A stretch of DNA of 54,256 nucleotides from Bradyrhizobiaceae bacterium (GCA_003105195.1 PQAH01000149.1:1-54256), one strand, 5' to 3'; positions 18,553 through 26,499 are shown, counted from the first letter of the stretch. Notes: generated from the sequence alone by a model not told the origin. Made by a program: numbers and translations.

Positions 18553-19335
18553 ATGCACCGACTTGCCGCGATGTCGACCATCGCGCTGCTGCTCGTGTCG
18601 CCGGAAGCGCCGGCCCAGCAGGCCGCCAAAGGCCCGGAGCACTCCCGCGCGCTGGATGATGTCGTGCATGGCGCGCCGCCTCGGCCGACGGAAACCTGGC
18701 TGCGTGCCGCGGGCGGGCGCATCTACGACAACTGGTGGCAGGCGCTGGACCGCAAGCCCCCTCGAGGCAATCATCCGGCCTATCCGACCGGCGGCAAGCG
18801 CTCCGGAGCGACGACCTGGCGCTGCGTCGAATGCCACGGCTGGGACTACAACGGCAAGGACGGGCTCTATGGCGGCGGCGAGCGCCATACCGGCATCAAG
18901 GGAATCCGCGCCGCCGCCGGCCGCGACCTCGGCCAGATCATGGCCCTGCTGCGCGCGGCGCCGCACGGCTACACGCCGGACATGATCGCCGACGCGGAGC
19001 TGGAGCGGGTCGCGATCTTCGTCAGCCGCGGCCAGGACGATGCCGATCCCTACATCGATATCAGGAGCGGCGCGGTGAAGGGCGACACGGCGCGGGGCGC
19101 GGCGCTGTTCCAGACCACCTGCGCGGTCTGCCACGGCTTCGACGGGAGGCTGCTCAACTGGGGCACGGAGCAGGATCCGGGCTTCATCGGCACCGAGGCG
19201 AACGCGTTTCCGCACGAGGTGCTGCACAAGATCCGCAATTCCCATCCGGGCGCGGCGATGATCAACCTGCGTGGATTCCCTCTCGAGGACGCGGTCGACA
19301 TTCTGGCCTACGCGAAAACCCTCCCGACCAGGTGA
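18553..19335 (+). CDS. Dihaem c-type cytochrome
   Basis: A 260-residue periplasmic protein. A signal peptide (residues 1-21, APA before QQ) is followed by two haem-binding motifs: CVECH at residues 91-95 and CAVCH at 190-194. Methionine residues after each motif could be axial ligands. The second domain resembles a class I cytochrome c ending in DAVDILAYAKTLP. I chose the ATG at 18553 because it gives a clean signal peptide; a start at 18520 adds eleven polar residues. It lies 113 bp after aldehyde dehydrogenase 3 and could pass electrons from a periplasmic dehydrogenase, though no such enzyme is adjacent. Confidence 0.87.
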   Translation: MHRLAAMSTIALLLVSPEAPAQQAAKGPEHSRALDDVVHGAPPRPTETWLRAAGGRIYDNWWQALDRKPPRGNHPAYPTGGKRSGATTWRCVECHGWDYNGKDGLYGGGERHTGIKGIRAAAGRDLGQIMALLRAAPHGYTPDMIADAELERVAIFVSRGQDDADPYIDIRSGAVKGDTARGAALFQTTCAVCHGFDGRLLNWGTEQDPGFIGTEANAFPHEVLHKIRNSHPGAAMINLRGFPLEDAVDILAYAKTLPTR

Positions 19336-19440
19336 GCCCGGAACCGACGCGGGCAATGCGCGGATGGCGATGATGGTCGCGACGCTCCTTTTCTGCGACG
19401 AAAAGGCCGGCGTGCGCCGGACCTTGTGCGGTGAGCCGCC

Positions 19441-20466
19441 GTGAAGGCCGTCTACAGCGAGGCGCATCGCGGCCACGACCCGCAGTTCTTCCTGCTGCGT
19501 GGCGTGGTCAGCCGCACCACCGAGCAGCCGGAGCGTGCCGAGCGCCTGCTCGCGGGCCTGCGCGCCGGCAGCCACGAGATCGTCGCGCCGACCGCGTTCG
19601 GTCCCGGCCCGCGCGCCCGCGTGCACGGCCCGGACTATCTCGCCTTCCTGGCCGAGGCCTGGGACGCCTGGCGCGCGCTCGGCGATGCCGGGCCCGAGAT
19701 GATCGCCAACGTCCATCCGGTGCGGATCCCGGGCAGCTATCCGGCGGGCATCGTCGGCCGCCTCGGCTGGCACACGGCCGACACCTCCTGCCCGATCGGG
19801 CCCGGGACCTTCGCCGCCGCCTGCGCGGCCGCAGACGTCGCGGCCACGGCCGCGCAGCTCGTGCTGGACGGGGAGCGCGCCGCCTATGCGCTCTGCCGTC
19901 CGCCCGGCCATCACGCCTCGCGCGACATGGCGGGCGGCTTCTGCTTCCTCAACAACAGCGCGATCGCGGCCGAGCATCTGCGCCGGAAGCACGATCGCGT
20001 CGCGATCCTCGACGTGGACGTGCATCACGGCAACGGCACCCAGGCGATCTTCTACGAGCGGCCCGACGTGCTCACGGTCTCGATCCACGCCGATCCGGCG
20101 CACTACTATCCGTTCTTCTGGGGTCATGCGCACGAGCGCGGCGCCGGCGCCGGGCTCGGCGCCAACCTCAACCTCCCGCTGCCGCTCGGCACCGGCGACG
20201 CGGACTACCTGGCGGCGCTCGATCGCGCGGCCGCGACCGTCCGCGCCTTCGCGCCGGGCGCGCTGGTGGTGGCGCTCGGCCTCGACGCCTCCGAGCACGA
20301 TCCCCTCGCGGGCATGAAGGTCACGACCGACGGCTTCCGCCGCATCGGCGCCGCGATCGCAAGGCTCGGCCTGCCCACCGCCTTCGTCCAGGAGGGCGGC
20401 TATCTCTCGGAGATCCTCGGCGTCAATCTGGCCGCGGCGCTGGCGGGATTCGAGGAGGCCGCTTAG
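19441..20466 (+). CDS. Histone-deacetylase-family (acetylpolyamine amidohydrolase-like) enzyme
   Basis: A 341-residue zinc-dependent deacetylase of the arginase/HDAC fold. Key segments are RPPGHHAS (catalytic His pair), FCFLNNSAIAA, the zinc site ILDVDVHHGNGTQ, and the third zinc ligand in GLDASEHDPL. Sequence features (start MKAVYSEAHRGHDPQ, CP-containing W-H-T-A-D-T-S-C-P loop) match acetylpolyamine amidohydrolases, which release acetate from acetylated polyamines or small N-acetyl amines. The start is GTG at 19441, with only weak ribosome binding. No polyamine genes are adjacent, so the natural substrate may be another acylated amine. Confidence 0.87.
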   Translation: MKAVYSEAHRGHDPQFFLLRGVVSRTTEQPERAERLLAGLRAGSHEIVAPTAFGPGPRARVHGPDYLAFLAEAWDAWRALGDAGPEMIANVHPVRIPGSYPAGIVGRLGWHTADTSCPIGPGTFAAACAAADVAATAAQLVLDGERAAYALCRPPGHHASRDMAGGFCFLNNSAIAAEHLRRKHDRVAILDVDVHHGNGTQAIFYERPDVLTVSIHADPAHYYPFFWGHAHERGAGAGLGANLNLPLPLGTGDADYLAALDRAAATVRAFAPGALVVALGLDASEHDPLAGMKVTTDGFRRIGAAIARLGLPTAFVQEGGYLSEILGVNLAAALAGFEEAA

Positions 20467-20514
20467 CGCATGTTCCGGCGAAGTGGATACCGGTTCGCCG
20501 ACAAGAATATGCGC
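20466..20514. repeat. Rhizobial-type intergenic palindromic repeat
   Basis: An imperfect palindrome beginning at the last base of the deacetylase stop codon. Outer arms are GCGCATGTTC (20466-20475) and GAATATGCGC (20505-20514), pairing 9 of 10. Inner arms CGGCGAA (20476-20482) and TTCGCCG (20494-20500) are perfect with an 11-nt loop. Its layout (GCATG..CCG..GAAGTGG..ACCGGTT) recalls a dispersed repeat frequent between genes of rhizobia. Confidence 0.6.
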
Positions 20515-20716
20515 CAAGCGAAAAATGCAGCCATTTCTGGTCGAAGCGCCGGGCCGGGCCGATTCGATCTGAGCCGAAATGGCTGTAGCGGAGTTCGCGC
20601 GCTCCGCGGCAATTGCGCCGCGCCGCCGCGCGGTCCATGGTGCGGGAAACGGGGCGTCAGGGAGGACCCATGGACCGGCAGATCCGGCCGCGCGCGCGGC
20701 ATGTGCGGGAGCCCGC

Positions 20717-20926
20717 ATGCTGAGCGCGGCGGAGACCGAGGCGATCGCGGCGAGTCTCGCGGAGGCCGAGCGCATGCGCGTGCAGGTGCCGATCCTCAGC
20801 CTCGCCTATCCGCAGATGAAGGTGATCCTGTCGGGCTCGTTCATCCGCCCGCTCGAGGCACGCAAGGGCGACTCCTTCCACGCCGACTACGGCCCGCTCG
20901 GCAGCGTCTCCCGCATCTTCGTCTGA
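20717..20926 (+). pseudogene. Internally deleted 2-oxo-hept-4-ene-dioate hydratase (HpcG/HpaH-like)
   Basis: The 69-residue frame joins the two ends of a hydratase of about 265 residues. Residues 1-36 (MLSAAETEAIAASLAEAERM onward to SLAYPQM) match the N-terminus of HpcG/HpaH-type 2-oxo-4-enoate hydratases, normally followed by TIEDAY. Residues 37-69 (KVILSGSFIRPLEARKGDSF to the end) match the C-terminus of the same family. About 195 central residues, including the active site, are absent, and the frame is kept across the junction near 20820-20826. The product cannot be a hydratase. RidA begins 10 bp downstream and RraA follows, so an intact copy once probably supplied the 4-hydroxy-2-oxo acid for an aldolase. 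The comparison is from memory of the family. Confidence 0.72.
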
Positions 20927-20936
20927 TGGAGTCCAA

Positions 20937-21323
20937 ATGGCACGCCGCAGAAGCATCTATGTGGACGGCTTCGGTCACCACAACCCGATCCCCGCCGCCT
21001 GCCGGGTCGGCAACATCGTGACCTCCGGAATCGTCTACGGCCTCGACACCGAAACCGGCAAGCCGGCCGAGACGCTGGAGCGACAATGCGCGCTCATGTT
21101 CCGGCACTTGCGCGCCATCGTCGAGGCCGCGGGCGGCAGCGTCGAGGACATCGCCAAGCTCAACGTCTGGATGGTGGACCGCAGCCAGCGCAAGCCCGTC
21201 AACGACGAATGGCTGAAGATGTTTCCCGACCCCGACAACCGCCCGGCGCGTCAGGCCATGCAGGGCGAGCTGGGCGAAGGCATTCTGGTGCAGTGCGACT
21301 TCATCGCGGTGCTGGACGGTTGA
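20937..21323 (+). CDS. RidA/YjgF family enamine/imine deaminase-like protein
   Basis: A 128-residue RidA-superfamily protein. The family pattern is seen in FGHHNPIPAACRVGNIVTSG, the QCALMFRHLRAIVEAAGGS helix, and KLNVWMVD. The C-terminal region of archetypal RidA with the substrate-carboxylate Arg (usually in RxAV) appears as DNRPARQAM here, so Arg is conserved. Members hydrolyse enamines or imines to ketones and ammonia; in the Rut and related pathways RidA-like proteins act on aminoacrylates. GGAG lies 6 nt before the ATG, inside the end of the hydratase remnant. The position among ring-cleavage genes suggests a catabolic deaminase. Confidence 0.87.
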   Translation: MARRRSIYVDGFGHHNPIPAACRVGNIVTSGIVYGLDTETGKPAETLERQCALMFRHLRAIVEAAGGSVEDIAKLNVWMVDRSQRKPVNDEWLKMFPDPDNRPARQAMQGELGEGILVQCDFIAVLDG

Positions 21324-21375
21324 GACGGGGACCGTTCTGCCGACAAGATCACGCCAGGATGGAGCCTGCCCCGAC

Positions 21376-22092
21376 ATGAACGACCCTGCCCCCGAGACCC
21401 TCGCGGCCTTCAAGTCCACCTCGACCGCGACCGTGTGCGGCCGCCTGTTCCGGCGCGGGCTGCGCAACGTGCTGATCCGCAACGTGCGCCCGCTGCGCGG
21501 CTACGGCAGCGTGATGGTCGGGCCCGCCTACACGCTGCGCTACATCCCGGCGCGGGAGGACCTCGACGGCTTCGGCGTCAAGCCGGACTCCAACGAGACG
21601 CAGCGCGCGGCCTTCGAGGCGACGCCGGCGGGACACGTGCTGGTGATGGACTGCCGCGAGGAGACCGACGCGGCCTGCTGCGGCGACATCCTGGTGTCGC
21701 GCCTGATGGTGCGGGGCGGCGCCGGCATCGTCACCGACGGCGGCGTGCGCGACAGCGCGCAGGTCGCCGGCATGGCGATGCCGGTGTTCGCGGCGGCGCC
21801 GAGCCCGCCGGTCAACCGGGTGGCGCACCATGCGCTCGAGCACGGCCGCCCGATCGCCTGCGGCGGGGTCGCGGTCTATCCGGGCGACGTCGTCGTCGGC
21901 GACGCGGACGGCGCCGTCGTCGTCCCCCGGCATCTCGCGGCCGAGATCGCGCAGGAGGCGGTGGAGCAGGACGCCATGGAGGCCTGGATCGCCAAGCGCG
22001 TGCTGGCCGGCGCGCCGCTTGCCGGCAACTTCCCGCCGAGCGAGGCGACGCTCGCCGAATACAAGGCCTGGCGGGCGACCAATCCCTCGTAG
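21376..22092 (+). CDS. RraA-family protein (HMG/CHA aldolase-like)
   Basis: A 238-residue RraA-like protein. The fold markers are the STSTATVCGRLFRRGLRN start, the GPAYTLRYIP strand, and the active-site loop VRGGAGIVTDGGVRDSAQV containing the Arg-Asp pair needed for metal-bound pyruvate enolate chemistry. The C-terminal VVVGDADGAVVVPRHLAAEI helix is also typical. Family members are either RNase E inhibitors or class II 4-hydroxy-4-methyl-2-oxoglutarate/4-carboxy-4-hydroxy-2-oxoadipate aldolases; the catabolic neighbours and the presence of the Arg-Asp pair favour an aldolase. It is convergent with the DUF2848 gene with no bases between the stops. Confidence 0.85.
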   Translation: MNDPAPETLAAFKSTSTATVCGRLFRRGLRNVLIRNVRPLRGYGSVMVGPAYTLRYIPAREDLDGFGVKPDSNETQRAAFEATPAGHVLVMDCREETDAACCGDILVSRLMVRGGAGIVTDGGVRDSAQVAGMAMPVFAAAPSPPVNRVAHHALEHGRPIACGGVAVYPGDVVVGDADGAVVVPRHLAAEIAQEAVEQDAMEAWIAKRVLAGAPLAGNFPPSEATLAEYKAWRATNPS

Positions 22093-22770
22093 CTACGACA
22101 CCACCGGCAGCGCGACGATGTCGTAGGCGTGGGTGAGCTTGCGGCCGCGCACCGGGTCCTCGAGCTCCATCTCGAAGCGCTCGGCCGGGCGGATGCCGCC
22201 GATCGCGCCGAGCGTGCCGCAGAACATCGCGGCGCCGGGCGCGAGCGCGGTGCTGCCGTCGTAGCGCGACAGGAGATCCGCGGGCGTGCGCATCCGGGCG
22301 AGCGGCCCCTCCTGGTAGAGGGTGCGCTGGCCGTCGATGGTGGCATGGGCGCGGATGATCAAACGGTCCCAGTGGTCCGCCACCTCGTCGAGCCGCCAGA
22401 GCGCGGCGCCGACCACCTTGCCGCAGAGCTGCTTGGAGAGCGCGATGCCCATGGTCTCGGCCTTGCGGTCGGTGTGATCGGAGCCGACACCGAGCCACAT
22501 GCCGTCCTCCAGGCCGAAGACGACCGGCTCGACCTCGCCCGAGGTGTCGGGACCGAGCACCTCCAGGCGCTCGGCCTGGGTGAGGCCGTTGACGCTGGTG
22601 CGGTAGAACACCGGCACCGAGGAGGGCCGCGGCACGCCGAGGGCGGCGAGCTCGGCGATGTGATGCTCCAGTGCGGCCGTGTCCCGGCCGGTCCAGCCCG
22701 CGACGATCAGCCGGTCGAACCGCGCCTCGACGGTGCGGACCGTCCCCCCGTGGCACGCGAATCTCAGCAT
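22093..22770 (-). CDS. DUF2848 domain protein (fumarylacetoacetase-fold)
   Basis: A 225-residue protein whose whole length matches DUF2848: VEARFDRLIVAGWTGRD near the start, FYRTSVNGLTQAE, VGSDHTDRKAETMGIALSKQ with acidic and lysine residues that could bind a metal, and the MFCGTLGAIGGIRPAERFE segment. The family is thought to share the FAH hydrolase/isomerase fold; its reaction is unknown. The ATG at 22770 has GGGAGGCGGGG upstream; a start at 22839 runs over the divergent promoter and is rejected. It is divergent from the flavin reductase gene across a 56-bp AT-rich spacer with a putative operator. Confidence 0.82.
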   Translation of the reverse strand: MLRFACHGGTVRTVEARFDRLIVAGWTGRDTAALEHHIAELAALGVPRPSSVPVFYRTSVNGLTQAERLEVLGPDTSGEVEPVVFGLEDGMWLGVGSDHTDRKAETMGIALSKQLCGKVVGAALWRLDEVADHWDRLIIRAHATIDGQRTLYQEGPLARMRTPADLLSRYDGSTALAPGAAMFCGTLGAIGGIRPAERFEMELEDPVRGRKLTHAYDIVALPVVS

Positions 22771-22781
22771 CCCCGCCTCCC

Positions 22782-22804
22782 ATTTAGCTAAGTGACAAAG
22801 CTTT
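22782..22804. promoter_or_regulatory. Putative pathway operator, copy 1
   Basis: The 23-bp AT-rich stretch starting ATTTAGCTAAGTGAC and ending AAAGCTTT matches 27123-27145 at 16 of 23 positions. It contains the palindromes TTAGCTAA (22784-22791) and AAAGCTTT (22797-22804). It lies in the divergent spacer between DUF2848 and flavin reductase. The local MarR regulator (31929-32528) is the nearest candidate binder. Confidence 0.45.
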
Positions 22805-22820
22805 CTGTATTTGATATTCA
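22792..22820 (+). promoter_or_regulatory. Putative sigma70 promoter of the flavin reductase gene
   Basis: GTGACA (22792-22797) and TATTCA (22815-22820) are 17 nt apart. Transcription would start about 6-8 nt beyond, at or next to the ATG at 22827, so the mRNA could be leaderless; no Shine-Dalgarno sequence is seen. The -35 overlaps the putative operator. Confidence 0.35.
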
Positions 22821-22826
22821 TTCGAG

Positions 22827-23375
22827 ATGCAGGCCGCATCCGCGGAGAGTTTGGACGAACGGCGCTTCCGCGACGCGCTCGGCGCCTTCCCGACCGGCGT
22901 CGCGATCGTGACGGCGGCGGCCGATTCGGGCGAGCGGCTCGGCATGACGGTGAGCTCGTTCAACTCGGTGTCCCTCTCGCCGCCCCTGGTGCTGTTCAGC
23001 CTGGCACGCCGCGCCCACAGCTTCGCAGCGTGGTGCCGCACCCGGCACTATGCCGTCAATATCCTGTCGCGCGACCAGGAGCAGCTCTCCAACCGCTTCG
23101 CGCGCGCGCTCGGCGACAAGTGGGCCGACACGGTCGCGATCGACGGGGCGACCGGCGCGCCGCTGCTGCCCAATGCGCTCGCCGCCTTCGAATGCGCCGC
23201 CCATGCGCGCCACGACGGCGGCGACCACGCGATCTTCGTCGGCCGCGTGGTCGCGCTGCACCTGAGTGCCCAGCGACACGAGCCCCTGATCTTCTTCGGC
23301 GGCCGCTACCGGCGGCTCGACACCGGATTCCAGGACCCGCTGCCGCAAGGCGCGAGCATGTTCGAGGGCTGGTAG
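22827..23375 (+). CDS. Flavin reductase family protein (HpaC-like)
   Basis: A 182-residue flavin reductase-like (FMN-binding split barrel) protein. The opening FRDALGAFPTGVAIVTA, the GMTVSSFNSVSLSPPLVLFSL segment and the HDGGDHAIFVGRVVAL segment are standard. These enzymes reduce FMN or FAD with NAD(P)H and supply it to a partner oxygenase; the HpaB-like monooxygenase at 25001-26476 is the natural partner. The ATG at 22827 is the only start before the conserved region and may be leaderless. A cupin gene follows 33 bp downstream. Confidence 0.9.
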   Translation: MQAASAESLDERRFRDALGAFPTGVAIVTAAADSGERLGMTVSSFNSVSLSPPLVLFSLARRAHSFAAWCRTRHYAVNILSRDQEQLSNRFARALGDKWADTVAIDGATGAPLLPNALAAFECAAHARHDGGDHAIFVGRVVALHLSAQRHEPLIFFGGRYRRLDTGFQDPLPQGASMFEGW

Positions 23376-23408
23376 GCCCGACCGCGAAACCGAGCAGGAG
23401 CGAGAGCG

Positions 23409-23789
23409 ATGGGAGTCAACAAGGAGCACAAGGAATTCCACGCCGTGGACATGGCCGGCGGCTGGGAGACGCCGCCCGGCTATCCGGCGGGAATCGAGCA
23501 GAAGATCCTCGCCGGCCGCCTCGACGAGGCGGGCAAGCGCGGCACCCGCTCGCGCCTCTTGCGTTTCGCGCCGGGCGTCTACACGACGGCGCCATTCGTG
23601 CACGACTACTGGGAGGAGGTCTATCTCGTCTCCGGCGACCTCACGGTCGGCAACGACGCCGGCGGCAAGGGCGGCACGCCGTTCGCGCCCAACACCTATG
23701 CGTGCCGCCCGCCCGGCGCCCATCACGGCCCGTTCAAGTCGAACGGTGGCTGCCTCCTGTTCGAGATCCACTACTACGACCCGGTGTGA
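23409..23789 (+). CDS. Cupin-domain protein
   Basis: A 126-residue single-domain cupin. The N-terminal motif appears as PFVHDYWEEVYLVSGDLTVG and the second as YACRPPGAHHGPF, giving plausible His and Glu metal ligands. A good ribosome site (CAGGAGCGAG) precedes the ATG. The length and pattern suit small catabolic cupins (isomerases, dioxygenase-like or sensors). It is co-directional with the flavin reductase and convergent with the enamidase-like gene, 7 bp between stops. The reaction is unknown. Confidence 0.82.
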   Translation: MGVNKEHKEFHAVDMAGGWETPPGYPAGIEQKILAGRLDEAGKRGTRSRLLRFAPGVYTTAPFVHDYWEEVYLVSGDLTVGNDAGGKGGTPFAPNTYACRPPGAHHGPFKSNGGCLLFEIHYYDPV

Positions 23790-23796
23790 GCCGGCC

Positions 23797-24993
23797 TCAG
23801 TGCGCCGCTGCGGCGAAGTCCTGCATCACCGATGAGCGGACCACGCGCGCCTTGCGCGTCGTCGCCGGCGTATTGCGGCTGCGGCCGACGAAGCGCGGCA
23901 CCCCCGCGGTGACCACGGCGCCGATCGCCGCGATGTCGCCGTGCTTGACGGCGGCGAGCGCGTCGGCCTGGGTGCCGCCGTCGGGCGCGTCGACCAGCAC
24001 GAGGTCCGCGGCCTTGCCGGGCGCGAGGTGCCCGCTGTCGAGCCCGTAGACCCGCGCATTGCTGCCCGAGGCCGCACAGACGAACCACTCGGCCGGCAGG
24101 TCGGTGAGGCTCGCGCAGTGCGCGATCGTGTAGAGCATGCCGAGCGGCATGATCCCCGACCCGGTCGGCGTGTCGGTCGCGATGACGAACCGGTCGAAGG
24201 CCTCGAGCGCGGCGGCGAGGCGCGCGCACAAGAGCGTGGTGCGCAGGTTGCCGGCGGTGCAGACCTGCAGGGCGATCTCGCTCTCGCGGATCACCCGCTC
24301 GAAGTCGCGGTCCGGCATGGCGGTGGGGCCGCCATTGATGTGGAACGAGACGTGCGGGTGCATCGCGAGCAGGTGGTCGCCCGTGATGGCGCCCGAGCCC
24401 GGAATCGACGAGCCGCCGGTGTGGCAGGTGGTGGTCAGGCCGGCCGCCTTGGCGTCGGCAACCAGCGGCACGTAGTCGTAGGCCGTCTTCACGGCGCCGA
24501 ACCCGGCCTTGGCAAGCCGCACGCCCTTGCCGGCGAGCTCCGCGAAATCCGCGGCCGTCAGGCCGGGCTCGAGGATCACCGAGCCCGCGATCACGCGCAT
24601 GCCGCCCGGGCGGTAGTCCGCGAAGCAGCGCTGCGCCGCGAGTGCCAGCGCCTTCACGCCCTCCGGGTCCTTCGGGCGGCCCGGGACATGCACCTCCGAG
24701 GCCGAGATCGCCGTGGTGGTGCCTCCGTGCAGGTAGCTCTCGAGATAGCCGACGGCGCGCTGGCGCGGCGTGTAGTCGCCGAAGGTGACGTGGACGTGGG
24801 AATCGATCAGGCCGGGGATCGCGGTCATGCCGTCGGCGTCGATCACCACGTCCGCGGCCTCGACCGCGGCGGCCGCCGCCGTGCCAACCTGCGCGATCCG
24901 GCCGTCCTCGCACAGGACCGTGTCGCCCGCCGCGAAGGGCTTGCGCCAGTCGCCCGAGACGATCCGGCCCAGATTGACCACCGCGACCTTCAT
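23797..24993 (-). CDS. Enamidase-like amidohydrolase
   Basis: A 398-residue metal-dependent amidohydrolase. The N-terminal strand leads to the metal motif PGLIDSHVHVT (His66, His68), and later metal-site segments are CHTGGSSIPGSG, HINGGPTAMPD and VIATDTPTGSGIMPLG. Many segments, including GDYTPRQRA, LHGGTTTAIS, PGRPKDPEG, VILEPGLTAADF and the C-terminal SRNTP, recall enamidase of Eubacterium barkeri nicotinate fermentation, which hydrolyses the cyclic enamide 6-oxo-tetrahydronicotinate to a formylglutarate and ammonia. That likeness is from memory. It is the third gene of a minus-strand unit behind AA_synth and HpaB-like genes (7 bp gap), so an analogous ring-opening or C-N hydrolysis step after oxygenation is the best guess. 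Confidence 0.85.
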   Translation of the reverse strand: MKVAVVNLGRIVSGDWRKPFAAGDTVLCEDGRIAQVGTAAAAAVEAADVVIDADGMTAIPGLIDSHVHVTFGDYTPRQRAVGYLESYLHGGTTTAISASEVHVPGRPKDPEGVKALALAAQRCFADYRPGGMRVIAGSVILEPGLTAADFAELAGKGVRLAKAGFGAVKTAYDYVPLVADAKAAGLTTTCHTGGSSIPGSGAITGDHLLAMHPHVSFHINGGPTAMPDRDFERVIRESEIALQVCTAGNLRTTLLCARLAAALEAFDRFVIATDTPTGSGIMPLGMLYTIAHCASLTDLPAEWFVCAASGSNARVYGLDSGHLAPGKAADLVLVDAPDGGTQADALAAVKHGDIAAIGAVVTAGVPRFVGRSRNTPATTRKARVVRSSVMQDFAAAAH

Positions 24994-25000
24994 GGCGCCC

Positions 25001-26476
25001 TCAATGCCGCTGCTTCAGCTCGCTCGCGAGATCGTAGGTCGAAAGCAGGCTCTCGACGAGTCCCGTGGCGGCGTTCCAGTCGAAGGTGCGGAAGCTGTGG
25101 CCCGCGGTCACGAAACGCGCGCCCGCATAGAACATCTCGTACTGGGTGTGGCGCGAGCCGAACTCGGAGCCGACCGCGTCCCAGGCGGCTTTCAGGAACT
25201 TGACCTTGTGCTCCGGCTCCATGGTGGCGGAACGCTGGGTCTTGTGGATGATCGCCGCGAGCGCGGGGTCGGCGAAATCATCGATCGAGGACGGCAGCAT
25301 GATCAGCGCGCCGCCGGCGAGGTCGCGGATGGTCTGGATCACGCGCGGGTAGAGATCCTGGGTGAGAACCTGGGCCGAATACATGTAATGCTTGTTCGGC
25401 ACGTACCACTCGCCGAGTTGCGTGCCCGAGGCCTCCATGCCGGAGAGCATCGCATTGACCATGCCGACCTGGGCCGCGAGACAGCCGAGCTGCTCGGCGA
25501 CCGAGGGGATCCTGGTGGTGCCGATCGCCTCGGTCACGCGCCGGGCGAGGCCGGCGAGGAAGGCGATCTTCACCGACAGGCGGATCTGCGACTGGTAGTT
25601 CTGGTAGGTGTGGCCGGGCGTGTCGTGGAACTGGGCGCGGCACATGTCGGTGTCGCGATGGACGAAGACCCGCTCCCACGGCACCTTCACGTCGTCGAAA
25701 TACATCAGCGCGTCGTTCTCGTCGAAGCGCGACGAGATCGGGTTGTCGAACACCGAGACCGCGTGCGCCTCGTAGGACTTGCGCGAGAGCACGCGCAGGC
25801 CCTTGGCGTTCATCGGCAACGCGCAGGAGAAGGCGAGACTCTCCTCACCCGGCTTGAGGGGCTGCAGGTTCGCGACCAGCACCTCGTTCGCCATGATCGA
25901 GGAGGTGCCGAGCATCTTGGCCCCGCGGATCGTGATGCCGGCCGCATCCTCGTCGACGATGCGCGCGACCAGGTCCTCCTCCTGCGCGCCCCAGTCCTTG
26001 CCGCGCTCGGCCTGCGGGTTGATGATCACGTAGGTGAGGAAGAAGTCGTTCCTGCTGGCGTGGTCGAAATAGTCGATCAGCGCCTGGGCGCGATCCGCGC
26101 CGTGCCGGCGGAACACCTCGATGCCCATGCGCTGGCCGACCAGGGCCGAGGCGAGGTGGTCCGGCGAGCGGCCGAGGAAGCCGCAGGAGACCGTGGCCCA
26201 GGCCTGCAGCGCTTTGCGCCGCTGAACCATCTCGGCGTAGCTGCGCGGCATCTGCCAGGCGCGGTTGACGCGGCGGTTGGAGCCGTTCGGCGCGAAGGTC
26301 ATCAACTCGAGATTCTCGGGCCGCGCCTGGAAGTCGTAGAGGGCGGCCGCGCTCTTCACCGAGTTGCGGAACGCCGGATGCTCGGTCACGTCGTCGACCA
26401 GCTCGCCGTCGATGTATACGGTACGGCCGTCCTTGAGCGACTTGATGTGCTCGGCGCCGGTCTTGCAGTCAGCCAT
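25001..26476 (-). CDS. 4-hydroxyphenylacetate 3-hydroxylase (HpaB)-family FADH2 monooxygenase
   Basis: A 491-residue oxygenase subunit of a two-component flavin monooxygenase. HpaB-family segments are TGAEHIKSLKDGRTVYIDGE, VTEHPAFRNSV near residues 30-40, the flavin-site region FFLTYVIINPQAERGKDW, TIRGAKMLGTSS and the VKVPWERVFVHRD segment. It lacks the cysteine cluster of 4-hydroxybutyryl-CoA dehydratase, so the oxygenase role is preferred. Reduced flavin would come from the HpaC-like protein at 22827. Substrates in the family include hydroxyphenylacetate, chlorophenols and hydroxylated heterocycles; the adjacent enamidase-like hydrolase suggests an N-heterocycle. AAGGAGCCC precedes the ATG. 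Confidence 0.9.
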   Translation of the reverse strand: MADCKTGAEHIKSLKDGRTVYIDGELVDDVTEHPAFRNSVKSAAALYDFQARPENLELMTFAPNGSNRRVNRAWQMPRSYAEMVQRRKALQAWATVSCGFLGRSPDHLASALVGQRMGIEVFRRHGADRAQALIDYFDHASRNDFFLTYVIINPQAERGKDWGAQEEDLVARIVDEDAAGITIRGAKMLGTSSIMANEVLVANLQPLKPGEESLAFSCALPMNAKGLRVLSRKSYEAHAVSVFDNPISSRFDENDALMYFDDVKVPWERVFVHRDTDMCRAQFHDTPGHTYQNYQSQIRLSVKIAFLAGLARRVTEAIGTTRIPSVAEQLGCLAAQVGMVNAMLSGMEASGTQLGEWYVPNKHYMYSAQVLTQDLYPRVIQTIRDLAGGALIMLPSSIDDFADPALAAIIHKTQRSATMEPEHKVKFLKAAWDAVGSEFGSRHTQYEMFYAGARFVTAGHSFRTFDWNAATGLVESLLSTYDLASELKQRH

Positions 26477-26499
26477 GCTCGGGCTCCTTGGCCGGATCG

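Noticed and set aside
25001-26476. 4-hydroxybutyryl-CoA dehydratase instead of HpaB-type oxygenase
   Set aside because: The fold is shared, but I do not see the cysteine and histidine cluster that binds the dehydratase 4Fe-4S centre, and a flavin reductase is in the same cluster.
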